Shown here one piece after another: positions 15,959 to 24,638 of a stretch of 64,000 bases of DNA. The translations under genes and the position numbers were made by a program. Source of the stretch: SXOA01 sp051004015 (GTDB lineage Bacteria > Planctomycetota > Planctomycetia > Pirellulales > Pirellulaceae); NCBI GenBank assembly GCA_051004015.1, contig JBPCKT010000033.1, positions 1-64,000 on the forward strand, in the 5' to 3' direction. The notes beneath the pieces were generated by a model. That model made no database searches. It was not told where the DNA came from and saw only the letters and a program-made list of their open reading frames with translations. Position 1 is the stretch's first letter. The number at the start of each line of letters is the position of its first letter.

Positions 15959-18900
15959 CTAGATCGAGGATCGGGCCATCGGCTCCAGGACGCCGCGCAT
16001 CCATTGCCAGATTTCGGGAAAGGTCTGGCTGAGCAAGGCCACAGCAGTCAGCAGGATCGCAGGAGCAATCATCTGGATCATTGACCAGTTGACGGAGACC
16101 TGCTTGGGATCGGTCCCCACGATCCGGCTCAGGAGCTCATTGCGATCAAACTTCAGATAATACCAGGCCATGACGCAGCCGATGGCCGCCAGCAGGATGG
16201 AAGCCGATAGCCGAACCAGTGGCTCCTGACTGAACGGAAAGGCGTGGGCGCTGAGGAACAGCAAGCAGGCGGCAATCGCCAGCCCCAGTCCCAGGCGGAC
16301 GATGTGATGGAAGAACTGGCGGACGTAAAGGACAATTTCCGTGGCACACAGTTTTTGTTCGGCAATCAGGCGACCGTCTTCATCGGGCTGGACCTCTTGC
16401 AGAGCCTGTTTTGCCTTGCTCAACTCGCGATCATTCACCGTGGGCCGACTGGCCCAGAACAACTCCTGCAAGCCCACCGGTTTTTCCGAGAGGTGTTCGA
16501 AGATTTTCGCCCAGGTATCGGGCCAGCGTTCCCGCAGGGCCTTCGTAAGCTCCTCGAGGCGCCGCGCCAATCCCTTCAGGATTTGGATTAGTTTGAAGAG
16601 CCGCACGCAGCAGAATCCGCCGGCAAAGAGCAGGCGCAAGGTGGGAAAGTTGACCGGCAAAGTGAAGTGGTCGGGGCTTTGCAAGTGCCAGCCCAGGAAC
16701 CCCAGCCAGAGGAGCGCGGCGGCCACGCACAGGATATCGAGCACTACCGGCCGGTTACGCCGCCAGCGGCTCAAGAGGGGGAACAGCAAGTCGCTTCGCA
16801 CTTCTTCCTGCCGCCTTTGGCGCTCGGCGTCGCTGGGCGGTGTGAATGTTGACGGATCCGGTCGGATGATCGTGAATTTGGGGCTGAGAAGGTGCATCTG
16901 GAGGAGCATTCCATAAGCCAGGATGATCAGCGCCGCTGCCAGAAGTTGAGCCGTCATCGCCGGCGAAAGTCCATTCCACATGTCGCTGGTGCGAATGAAC
17001 CAGAGGAAACTGTCCGGATGCGAACCCTCCCCCTCCCATTCCTGCATTTGTCCGGTCCCCGCCAAGGCGAAAATGACCACCAGCGTCAGGATCATCGCCA
17101 GACCGATGCCGCGGGCGGCAATCAGGTGCCAGCTCAGATCGGGCTCCGCCGCCTGGACCGGGGTGGTGGCGGTTTCCGGTTGCGGCCCGCTCTTCAGGCA
17201 CGCGAACAACCTCTTCGCTGTATCGAACAAGTCGCCGACGAGGCCCTGCAGAGTGCGTCCCCGATCGGCCCGCGGCCCGCTCCTCAAGTAGGTGAATGAC
17301 CTCTTCAGTGCGCCGAACAAATCGCCGACCAGGCCCCGCAACGCGCGCCTCCAATCGGCGACAGTTCCGCTTCTCCAATACGTGTCTAGCCGGATCAGGG
17401 CGCCCCACACGTCACCGGCCAGGCCCCATAACGCGCGCCCCCAGTCGGCCAGCAGGCACAGAATCAAGATGAATACCACGCCGTAGCAAAGCACATACTG
17501 GACCACGCTCACGTAATCGCGCTCGCTCGAAGTTTGGACAACCCAGTCATCGAACACTTCCAGCAGCCTGGCAAACAGGATCAGCGCAAACAGGAACGAG
17601 AAGGTGATATAGCAGCGGAAGACATAAATGAGGGATTGAAATTCCGGGGGGTGGTCCGCAGCGGACGCCAATGCTTTGGCCCAGTTCCCGACCAGTTTGG
17701 GAATCAACAGCGCCGCGCAATAAATCGCGGCAGCGACCAGCCACACCAGGCTGGCGATGTACAGCGACACGGGAACGCGACTGCGGATGTGCACGACGGG
17801 CAAGGACGCCGCACCTTTCGGAGGGTCGGCAATTCTCAGGTTGAGAGTGTAATCCGAGTGGTATTCTCTGTCCGTTTCGCTGACGGTGAGCGGACAGATC
17901 CCGGTGGACGAGATGCGAGAAATCCAGACGGGGGGCCGGAGCAACTTGCCCTTTCCGGTCGCATCCTTTTCAAACGGCATGCTGTAGCCCAGCGGCAGCC
18001 CGCCTGGCCAGCCGGACTCCTTGGAATAGGACAGGGTGAGCAGATTGTGCGACGTGTCCTCATTCGCCTCGTCGCTGTCGGCATGATCATCATGTTGGTA
18101 GTGCCCCCGTTCTAGCCCGCGGAGAAATAGAATCGCGTTGTAGAGGCCGTAGTTGGGTTGGCTCGACAACACAATGCTGCGGGAGTTCCCCCCCTGGTCC
18201 TCTCCAAAGGAGAAGCACCAGTCCAGCGCCTCCGGATGCAGAGGATAGGTCGAGCAGACGAGCGTGCCATGCATGATCGAGCGGTATTCAGAGTGCAAGA
18301 ACAGCACGTCCGAGCTGACCAGCATGATTTGCGCGTCCGGGCACTGTTCCTGGATCAGCTCCGTTAGGAAAATGGCGTCGCGGGGGTCCGACGACGAAAT
18401 GCCAACGTATTTGATCCCCTCATTGCGAATCCTCGTCAGAATCTGAGCCAGGATCAGCTCGGCCGTGGGAGCAGTGACCTTGGGCGTCTGCATCGGCGGC
18501 ACGTCCCGCGCCGTGCTGGCATCCTCGAACGGGATCGGCAGACGGGAGCTTTCCGGGCCGAGACTCGCCTGGCCGCTGCGCTCGCGGCGGCGCGATTCCG
18601 CGTAACCGGCGCGGACTTTGGAGATATTGGCGGGGAAGCTGAACTCGATGACTTCAGGTGGCGACGCATCGTTGGTTTGACTGTCCTCGCTCTTGCTGTT
18701 TTCGTTCTCAATTCGTTCCTGCTGCTTCTTTTCCTCCATGTCCTCCTTATGGGCGGCGAGGCCACGCTTGTTGATCGTAATGCTGGATCCATAGCCGGTC
18801 CCTGATTCCGTGAGCCAGGCAATGCGGACCTTTTTCCACGCGTTACGCTCCTGCACATGTTTGATCAGAGCCTGCCTGAGAATTCTGCCATACAGAACGG

Positions 18901-19900
18901 TGGAATGAAGGTCGACATTTCCCTCGCCGGCCAGGTCTCCAAAGCGAGATCGATGGATGGAAACTGCCGTCCCCGTAATGACCAGAAACTTCCCGACACT
19001 CCCGGCATCAACTCCGCCCTGGATCTCGCTGTCGCACCATTGTCGGATCGCCAAAGCCAGCGAATCCGCGCTTCCGGTGAAAAGCGGGCCGGCGACACGA
19101 ATGGTCGGTCGTGAGTCCGGTTTCGGGCGGATTGATTGCGGGCTAGGTTCCGGTGGACAAGTCATCTTCTCCAAAGTCTTGATTTGTCTGACTGCAGCCA
19201 AAAATGCTTCCTTGTGAATGCCGCTGGTGGTGGTTTCTCCAACCAGGTACACCATCAGCAGGTCGATCCGCCGCTGAGAATTCGAGCACTTGCTCAAGGA
19301 GGGACCGTTGCGGCGGTAGAGCAGCACGCCCGGTTCCAAACGATGACGGTTGGCCTGGTCCTGGGGATTCCAAGGAAGGTAGTAGTGGTCCGGCACATAG
19401 CCGTCGGCTCCCAGGGCTTTGTGCAGCGTATCGAGTTGCAAGTCGAATCGGTAATTGGTGGCGGTTTCGATGGGATCAGCCACCATGACGACCAGGAACT
19501 CGAGGAGGCCGACGTTGTCCTTGATCGCTTTGGACAGATCAGTCTGGTCCTTGCCCCTCTCGACTGCCGGAGTCGGACCGAGCCATTCCGCCGAGGCCCT
19601 CATGCGGCCTTTTTCCGGCAGTGGCATTTCCACGCTCAGATTGCCAAGGACGGAGGGCTCAACCACTTTGGAGGGCTGCAATGTCAGGCCAAGGAATTCT
19701 CGGAGTGGGGCCCGCAGCCTGTCGTTTGCGTCCGAGCTCGCCGCCTCGCTTGCCGCGTGCGAAGTCGGTGGCGCACCGCCCCCTTTGTCCTCGGCCGGCT
19801 GGTTCCCTCGCTGCACCAGGAACGCGCCCCCCAGCAGGGTCACGAGAATCAGCCATATCGGCATGGATGGCCGGGTCGATTGTGATTCGGATCCAGGCAT
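15959..19900 (-). CDS. Large multi-pass membrane protein with a receptor-like extracytoplasmic domain
   Basis: Starting at the ATG at 19900 (just before the membrane segment PIWLILVTLLGGAFLV) the product has 1313 residues; an upstream in-frame start at 20035 would overlap the SDR gene and is less likely. A large extracytoplasmic part (about residues 35-770) contains segments such as KYVGISSSDPRDAIFLTELI and DAQIMLVSSDVLFL, suggestive of a periplasmic-binding-protein type I fold. The C-terminal 550 residues carry roughly ten transmembrane helices, interrupted by three tandem 30-residue repeats. I do not recognise the family; a sensory or transport role is inference. Confidence 0.75.
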   Translation of the reverse strand: MPGSESQSTRPSMPIWLILVTLLGGAFLVQRGNQPAEDKGGGAPPTSHAASEAASSDANDRLRAPLREFLGLTLQPSKVVEPSVLGNLSVEMPLPEKGRMRASAEWLGPTPAVERGKDQTDLSKAIKDNVGLLEFLVVMVADPIETATNYRFDLQLDTLHKALGADGYVPDHYYLPWNPQDQANRHRLEPGVLLYRRNGPSLSKCSNSQRRIDLLMVYLVGETTTSGIHKEAFLAAVRQIKTLEKMTCPPEPSPQSIRPKPDSRPTIRVAGPLFTGSADSLALAIRQWCDSEIQGGVDAGSVGKFLVITGTAVSIHRSRFGDLAGEGNVDLHSTVLYGRILRQALIKHVQERNAWKKVRIAWLTESGTGYGSSITINKRGLAAHKEDMEEKKQQERIENENSKSEDSQTNDASPPEVIEFSFPANISKVRAGYAESRRRERSGQASLGPESSRLPIPFEDASTARDVPPMQTPKVTAPTAELILAQILTRIRNEGIKYVGISSSDPRDAIFLTELIQEQCPDAQIMLVSSDVLFLHSEYRSIMHGTLVCSTYPLHPEALDWCFSFGEDQGGNSRSIVLSSQPNYGLYNAILFLRGLERGHYQHDDHADSDEANEDTSHNLLTLSYSKESGWPGGLPLGYSMPFEKDATGKGKLLRPPVWISRISSTGICPLTVSETDREYHSDYTLNLRIADPPKGAASLPVVHIRSRVPVSLYIASLVWLVAAAIYCAALLIPKLVGNWAKALASAADHPPEFQSLIYVFRCYITFSFLFALILFARLLEVFDDWVVQTSSERDYVSVVQYVLCYGVVFILILCLLADWGRALWGLAGDVWGALIRLDTYWRSGTVADWRRALRGLVGDLFGALKRSFTYLRSGPRADRGRTLQGLVGDLFDTAKRLFACLKSGPQPETATTPVQAAEPDLSWHLIAARGIGLAMILTLVVIFALAGTGQMQEWEGEGSHPDSFLWFIRTSDMWNGLSPAMTAQLLAAALIILAYGMLLQMHLLSPKFTIIRPDPSTFTPPSDAERQRRQEEVRSDLLFPLLSRWRRNRPVVLDILCVAAALLWLGFLGWHLQSPDHFTLPVNFPTLRLLFAGGFCCVRLFKLIQILKGLARRLEELTKALRERWPDTWAKIFEHLSEKPVGLQELFWASRPTVNDRELSKAKQALQEVQPDEDGRLIAEQKLCATEIVLYVRQFFHHIVRLGLGLAIAACLLFLSAHAFPFSQEPLVRLSASILLAAIGCVMAWYYLKFDRNELLSRIVGTDPKQVSVNWSMIQMIAPAILLTAVALLSQTFPEIWQWMRGVLEPMARSSI
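17180..17449 (-). repeat. Three tandem 90-bp coding repeats
   Basis: Within the large membrane protein gene, three consecutive 30-residue units begin ADWGRALWGLAGD, ADWRRALRGLVGD and ADRGRTLQGLVGD and end LDTYWRSG, SFTYLRSG and LFACLKSG. The DNA copies are also clearly related. They lie between transmembrane helices and look amphipathic. Recent internal amplification is likely. Confidence 0.85.
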
Positions 19901-20027
19901 GGTCAGTTCCGCGGAACAGGGCCTATCGCGGGGTAAGCCAAACCCTCTATCTATTAAAATCGCAATTGGCGCGCAAAACCGGGCCAAAATTCTCAGAATT
20001 TTTTTCCGTGGCCCTGCGGTGTGAGCC

Positions 20028-20747
20028 TCAGGCAATGCTGTAGCCGCCGTCCACCGGCAGAATCACGCCGGTGATGAACGCGGCAGCGGGGGAGCAGAGA
20101 AACAGAGCAGCGCCGGCAACGTCTTCCGATCGTCCCCAGCGGGCGAGCGGAGTCCGGTCGATGATGGCCTGGCGGCGGGCAGGATCCGCCGTAAGTGCCT
20201 GCGTCAGTGGGGTTTCAATCCACCCCGGGGCGATGGCGTTGACGCGGATGCCGTCGGCCGCCCAGGCAATGGCCAGGGATTTTGTGAGCTGGGCGATACC
20301 TCCCTTGCTGGCGCTATATGCCGGCGCGGCGCCGCTGCCGAAGTAGCTCAGCATCGATGCGGTATTCAGGACGCAGCCGCCAGATTCCTTCAGCAATGGC
20401 CGGGCAGCGGTGCATAATCGCATCGCGCCGGTGAGATTGACATCCAACACTTCCGCGAAGACAGCAGGATCATGCTCGGCACCGCCGCGGCGAATGATGC
20501 CGGAGCAATTGACGAGAACGTCGAGCCTGGAAAGGGTAGCGATGAGCCGAGCGATCTGCTCGCCGCTCCGCACGTCGAGGAGCTCGTTGCGAATCGGAGC
20601 GTCGTTCTTGTCTCGACCAGCAGCATCCACCTCAGCCTGGGAAACACCGGTCGCGACGACCTGGTCCCCCCGCGCGGCAAAGGCCACCGCGATGGCCCGC
20701 CCGATGCCGCTGGTGCCGCCGGAGATGAGGACCTGCTTACTGGTCAT
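20028..20747 (-). CDS. Short-chain dehydrogenase/reductase
   Basis: The 239-residue product is a classical SDR: cofactor loop SGGTSGIGRAIA (residues about 9-20), NCSG (NNAG equivalent), catalytic Ser in NTASMLS, and YSASKGG catalytic Tyr/Lys. The C-terminal VILPVDGGYSIA is typical of 3-oxoacyl-ACP reductase-like members. The substrate cannot be deduced. It overlaps the upstream PDZ-protein gene by 11 bases, implying translational coupling. Confidence 0.93.
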   Translation of the reverse strand: MTSKQVLISGGTSGIGRAIAVAFAARGDQVVATGVSQAEVDAAGRDKNDAPIRNELLDVRSGEQIARLIATLSRLDVLVNCSGIIRRGGAEHDPAVFAEVLDVNLTGAMRLCTAARPLLKESGGCVLNTASMLSYFGSGAAPAYSASKGGIAQLTKSLAIAWAADGIRVNAIAPGWIETPLTQALTADPARRQAIIDRTPLARWGRSEDVAGAALFLCSPAAAFITGVILPVDGGYSIA

Positions 20748-22299
20748 CCGCCCGCTTCTTCAGCGTCACCACCGCGGTCTTCTTCGTTCCCGCGCGCTCG
20801 TACTCCACGCGGACTTTCTCCCCCGCTTTGCGACCATAGATGGAAATCGTCAGGTCGGCGAAATCCTTGATTCCCAAGCCGTCCACGGTGCGAACGACAT
20901 CCCCTTCCCGCAGCCCCGCCTGGAACGCACCGGAATCAGGAAAAATGGACGTGAGCGCCAGGGGCGAAGTGCCGATATCCGCATTCACCCCCATCATCGC
21001 CTCACCGCGGGCCTGCACTTGCAAATTCGGCTTCTGCTCGCGGAGTTTTCTCAGTCCTGGCCGTGTGACGTTTGTGTCGCGAATCTGCAAATTGCTGAGG
21101 TTCGGGAGCTCGGCCATGTGCTGCAAGGAAGCATCGGTGATCTTCGCGCCGCTGACCGCAATGCTCCAGATCTCCGGCACGTCCTTCAAGACCCTCAGGC
21201 CGTCGTCGCCGCCGCGCCACTGTTTTCCCAGCATCAGCGAAGCGGTCGTCTCGACCTCCCCTTCTTCGATACCGATGATGCCGCCGCCGCCGAAGTCAAA
21301 GCCAATGATGGCGTCCGCCTCCAGAATCTCTACCCGCTCGGCGAGCGCGGGGGGCGGTTCGAGAATCTGAGCGTCCGCCACCGCGGGAGCCGCAGGGGGC
21401 TCGGCAAGTTCCTGGAACTCCTTCGGCAACTGCGCGGGCTCGCCAGGCTTGATGTCGGCAGGTTTTTCTTCAATCGCCGGCTTGTCATCGAGGGGCGGCG
21501 CTTCCTCGACAGCGGGCGCTGGAAGTGCTACGGCGGGAAGTACAGGCACTGGGGGAACAGGGGGAGGCGGGAGCGCTGGCGCATCCCCTCCAAAATCAAA
21601 TCTGGCTGGCGGCTCTTCGGCAGCCTTGGCCGCTCCTTCGAACAGACGGCCAATTAAACCGAAGATGCCTCCCTCCGCTTTGGCGGGCACGGGTTCTGGC
21701 ACTACGAGATCGAAGGCTTCTTCAATGACAACCGGGCCACCGAATGGATCCGCCGCGTCGACGACCACCATCCCTCCGCCCATGATGACGGGGCCTCCGC
21801 CGAGCATCATGCCGTCCCCCCCGAAAACCGCTCCGTTCTTTTTGAGGCTGGCCACTGCCCGATCATGGCGGAAATGTTTCTGGCGGACGTGCATCTCCGC
21901 GGCCATGGTCCGCAGGCCCGGCTTCCCTTTCGCGCTCAGGCTATCCAGTACGTGCGTGATGCGGGCCAGAGTCTTTTCGTCACCGGTCATCGCAATCCGT
22001 TCGAGCGATGCGCCGCTCCGCCAGGCAACCTCCGCGCTCTCGCTGACAATCCCGCGGGCAAGCACATCCACGGCTGCCGGTCCCATCTGGGACAGCTTCT
22101 CGGCAGCCGCTTCACGCACGTCGAAGGAATCGGAATCCAGGTCCGCCAGCAATTGTTGCAACTGCTCCGCGGAGACCTTGGGCGCGGCGGAAGTTGGAAC
22201 TCCCTCCTGCGCATGAAGGGACAGGCTCGCGACAAGGAGCGCGGCGCAAGTCCCTGTCGCCAAGGCGAGCCGCCACAGCCGATGTGTGATGCGTTGCAT
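20737..22299 (-). CDS. Secreted HEAT-like/PDZ-domain protein
   Basis: The 520-residue product has a signal peptide (LALATGTCAALLVASLSLHAQ). A helical HEAT-like segment follows (LLADLDSDSFDVREAAAEKLSQMG, about residues 50-75, and more helices to 150), then a low-complexity Pro/Ala/Gly region (about 180-330), a leucine-rich-repeat-like piece (ITDASLQHMAELPNLSNLQIRDTNVT) and a C-terminal PDZ domain (SIFPDSGAFQAGLREGDVVRTVDG). GGGAGGA precedes the ATG. It is probably a periplasmic scaffold; no protease domain is present. Confidence 0.85.
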   Translation of the reverse strand: MQRITHRLWRLALATGTCAALLVASLSLHAQEGVPTSAAPKVSAEQLQQLLADLDSDSFDVREAAAEKLSQMGPAAVDVLARGIVSESAEVAWRSGASLERIAMTGDEKTLARITHVLDSLSAKGKPGLRTMAAEMHVRQKHFRHDRAVASLKKNGAVFGGDGMMLGGGPVIMGGGMVVVDAADPFGGPVVIEEAFDLVVPEPVPAKAEGGIFGLIGRLFEGAAKAAEEPPARFDFGGDAPALPPPPVPPVPVLPAVALPAPAVEEAPPLDDKPAIEEKPADIKPGEPAQLPKEFQELAEPPAAPAVADAQILEPPPALAERVEILEADAIIGFDFGGGGIIGIEEGEVETTASLMLGKQWRGGDDGLRVLKDVPEIWSIAVSGAKITDASLQHMAELPNLSNLQIRDTNVTRPGLRKLREQKPNLQVQARGEAMMGVNADIGTSPLALTSIFPDSGAFQAGLREGDVVRTVDGLGIKDFADLTISIYGRKAGEKVRVEYERAGTKKTAVVTLKKRADDQ

Positions 22300-22479
22300 A
22301 GCAGTCCTCCCCGAAAGTTCCTCACTCGCCAGCCACCAATCCTACGCCAAAACGTCGGTTGCTGTCGAGAGAAACTGCCCGCGGTTGCCGAGCGATTACT
22401 ATCGGCAAATCCAGGCCCGGCAATGCTTTTTGTCCCTTATTTCAGTATTTTTTCGGTTATCGGGATTGCGGTGCGAGGG

Positions 22480-23226
22480 TTAGGTCGTCAGCGGCAGCGG
22501 CTCGGCGGCGAACTGGACATATAGCTCCCCGGCCGAGCCGAGGACGTCGGACTTGCGGGGTAGGTGCCAGCCGGCGATGCGGGCCCGGCGGATGACCCCT
22601 TTCTCCAGCCGCTCGCTGAAGAGCCGCGTCGTCGCCCAGGATTCACCCCATCTGTTCAGTTCCACCTGCGTGGCCACGAAATCGGAGGGATGCACCATCT
22701 CCACGTAGGCGAACGGGGTATCGCGGGGCTGATAGACGACGAGGCTGGGCCGGTGGGAACTATCGGTGGCGGAGAGCGCGAGTGGGAATTGCCCGTATTC
22801 CAGCCGTTGCAGTTGCAGCCGCTCCAGCGAATTGGCCGCGGGGCTCCCCGCGCCCCACACTTCACCCGTTGGCATGCCTGTAGCCACGACCGTTTCCGGA
22901 TAGCTGTCCAGCAAGCTCGTCTGCATGGAGACGATCATCTCCACTCCAATCCCCTGCCGGCTTTCGTCCCAGCGAGCCCGCCAATAAACGGACGGCTGGA
23001 CTTGATGCGGCGCGAGCGGTTCATAGAGGGCGACCAGGTCGTTGCCGCGGCCGTAGACCTCGACCAACTTGAGCGACTTAGCGACAGGAGACTCGGCGGG
23101 CAGAAGTTGCATGAAGCGACCGTTGCTGGCGGAGCAGAGGAAACCTTGCTCCGGATGGGCAACATCCACGCGCGTGATCGTCCCCGATATCTCCAGGCAG
23201 CCTTCCGTTCCATCAAGCTTCCACAT
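22480..23226 (-). CDS. Conserved hypothetical protein
   Basis: The 248-residue product has no signal peptide or membrane helix. It starts MWKLDGTEGCLEISG and contains YWRARWDES, GAGSPAANSLERLQL and a C-terminal WATTRLFSERLEKGVIRRARI. The pattern is beta-rich and suggests a carbohydrate-related or sandwich-fold domain, but I do not recognise a family. It stands alone between the PDZ-protein and PQQ-like genes. Confidence 0.75.
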   Translation of the reverse strand: MWKLDGTEGCLEISGTITRVDVAHPEQGFLCSASNGRFMQLLPAESPVAKSLKLVEVYGRGNDLVALYEPLAPHQVQPSVYWRARWDESRQGIGVEMIVSMQTSLLDSYPETVVATGMPTGEVWGAGSPAANSLERLQLQRLEYGQFPLALSATDSSHRPSLVVYQPRDTPFAYVEMVHPSDFVATQVELNRWGESWATTRLFSERLEKGVIRRARIAGWHLPRKSDVLGSAGELYVQFAAEPLPLTT

Positions 23227-23322
23227 GCGGTGGTCCTTTCTTCATTGTTAACGGGCACCTACAGCCATCAGAGTACCAGTCTTGGGAATATCGGCAACTT
23301 GCGCTCCTCCGCTTCGCCAAGG

Positions 23323-24612
23323 TCATGGTCCGATGAAGTAGCACTTGAGATTGCCATGCCAGTCCTTGCAGAACAATCGCCCGGACGACAAGACGACGTG
23401 CGGCCAGGCGTCTGTCGAAGCTAGCCCATCCTGGACCGACAACTCTCGATAACTCTTCGGCGCGTGGTCGGCGGTGTCGACGAGGGCCAGCTTGCCGCCG
23501 CCACCCCACACGATTATCCGCCCGTCGGTCGTGACCACGCAGGAGCCCGCATCGCCGAACTTGCCACCTTTCCAGCGGCATTCTCCGGTTTCCCAATCCA
23601 GGCAGTTGAGCGTCCCCCAGGACCAATAAACATGCCCGTTGTAGATGACTGGCGTGCATATCTTGGACGCCAACGGTGTTTCCCAGACTTTATCCGCGCC
23701 GTGCAGCGTGATCTTGAGCTTGCAGATCGCGTTGTGGTTGTAGGCCGAGGTAATCAGGACGAAGTTCTCGTGGACGGAAGGGCTCGCGATGTTATTGGCG
23801 AAATCGGTTTCCCACAGGTATTCCGCGACCGTCTTTCCCTCCCTGCCTTGGTCAAGTCGGGTCACTACGAGGTGGCGAAGCGTTAAGGTAGCGACGCACG
23901 GAACTCCCTCGACCGAGATTGGCACCGGCCCGGCATTGTGGCCGGCCAGGTCCTTGCTTTCCGACGTCCAGACTTGTTTCCCGGTCTTTCGGGCAAACGC
24001 AATCAGATTGCCAGCTTTGCTGCCGACCTCGACAATCAGCGAGTCACCGTACACTAAGGGTGAGGACGTATAGCCGTAGTCTCGCAAGCTTTGGCGGCCG
24101 ATCTTGGGCCGCTGCTGGACATCGTACTGGTCGTAGAGATTGATTCCCCAAACTCGGCGGCCTTTGTCTTGAGTGTCCCAGCAGTTCAGATCGCCGTCGG
24201 TGCTCAGCGTGTAGAGGAAGCCCGTTTCCGGGTCAAACTCCGGCGTTGAACTGGGGCCGGCGTATAGCCCTTCGTCCCCGGTCTTGAAGCGACCATACGG
24301 CGGACAATCATATCGGACCGACCAGACCTCCTTGCCGGTCGCCGCATCCAGGCAATAGACCGTGTCCTTGCCGTCCGCGTTGCCCATCGTGTAGAGCCGG
24401 CCGCCAACCACCAGTGGCGATGTCCCTCCCTTGCCGACATTCTTCCCCCACGCCGCGGCTGTGACTGGCCATTTGCCGGACTCCCAGCCGGAATCCTCCC
24501 GCACGACATCAATTCGCCGGGCGCCGCGCCAGTGCGGCCAATCCTCGGCCTGAGCGACCGAAGTAAAGGCCAGGGCAAAAAATATGGATAGGGTATAGAT
24601 CGTTTTTCTCAT
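23323..24612 (-). CDS. PQQ-binding-like beta-propeller repeat protein, secreted
   Basis: The start is set at the ATG at 24612, which gives a signal peptide (TIYTLSIFFALAFTSVAQA) directly followed by EDWPHWRG, the typical N-terminus of planctomycete outer-membrane-assembly/quinoprotein-like propellers; the longer frame upstream is non-coding. Blades are marked by VYCLDAATGKEVW, LIAFARKTGKQVWTSE and LNCLDWETGECRWKGG. The protein is 429 residues. These proteins lack obvious dehydrogenase residues and their role (scaffold or enzyme) is open. The ABC exporter gene lies 26 bases upstream. Confidence 0.9.
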   Translation of the reverse strand: MRKTIYTLSIFFALAFTSVAQAEDWPHWRGARRIDVVREDSGWESGKWPVTAAAWGKNVGKGGTSPLVVGGRLYTMGNADGKDTVYCLDAATGKEVWSVRYDCPPYGRFKTGDEGLYAGPSSTPEFDPETGFLYTLSTDGDLNCWDTQDKGRRVWGINLYDQYDVQQRPKIGRQSLRDYGYTSSPLVYGDSLIVEVGSKAGNLIAFARKTGKQVWTSESKDLAGHNAGPVPISVEGVPCVATLTLRHLVVTRLDQGREGKTVAEYLWETDFANNIASPSVHENFVLITSAYNHNAICKLKITLHGADKVWETPLASKICTPVIYNGHVYWSWGTLNCLDWETGECRWKGGKFGDAGSCVVTTDGRIIVWGGGGKLALVDTADHAPKSYRELSVQDGLASTDAWPHVVLSSGRLFCKDWHGNLKCYFIGP

Positions 24613-24638
24613 GATGGATGCGACTGGGATTTGCACAT

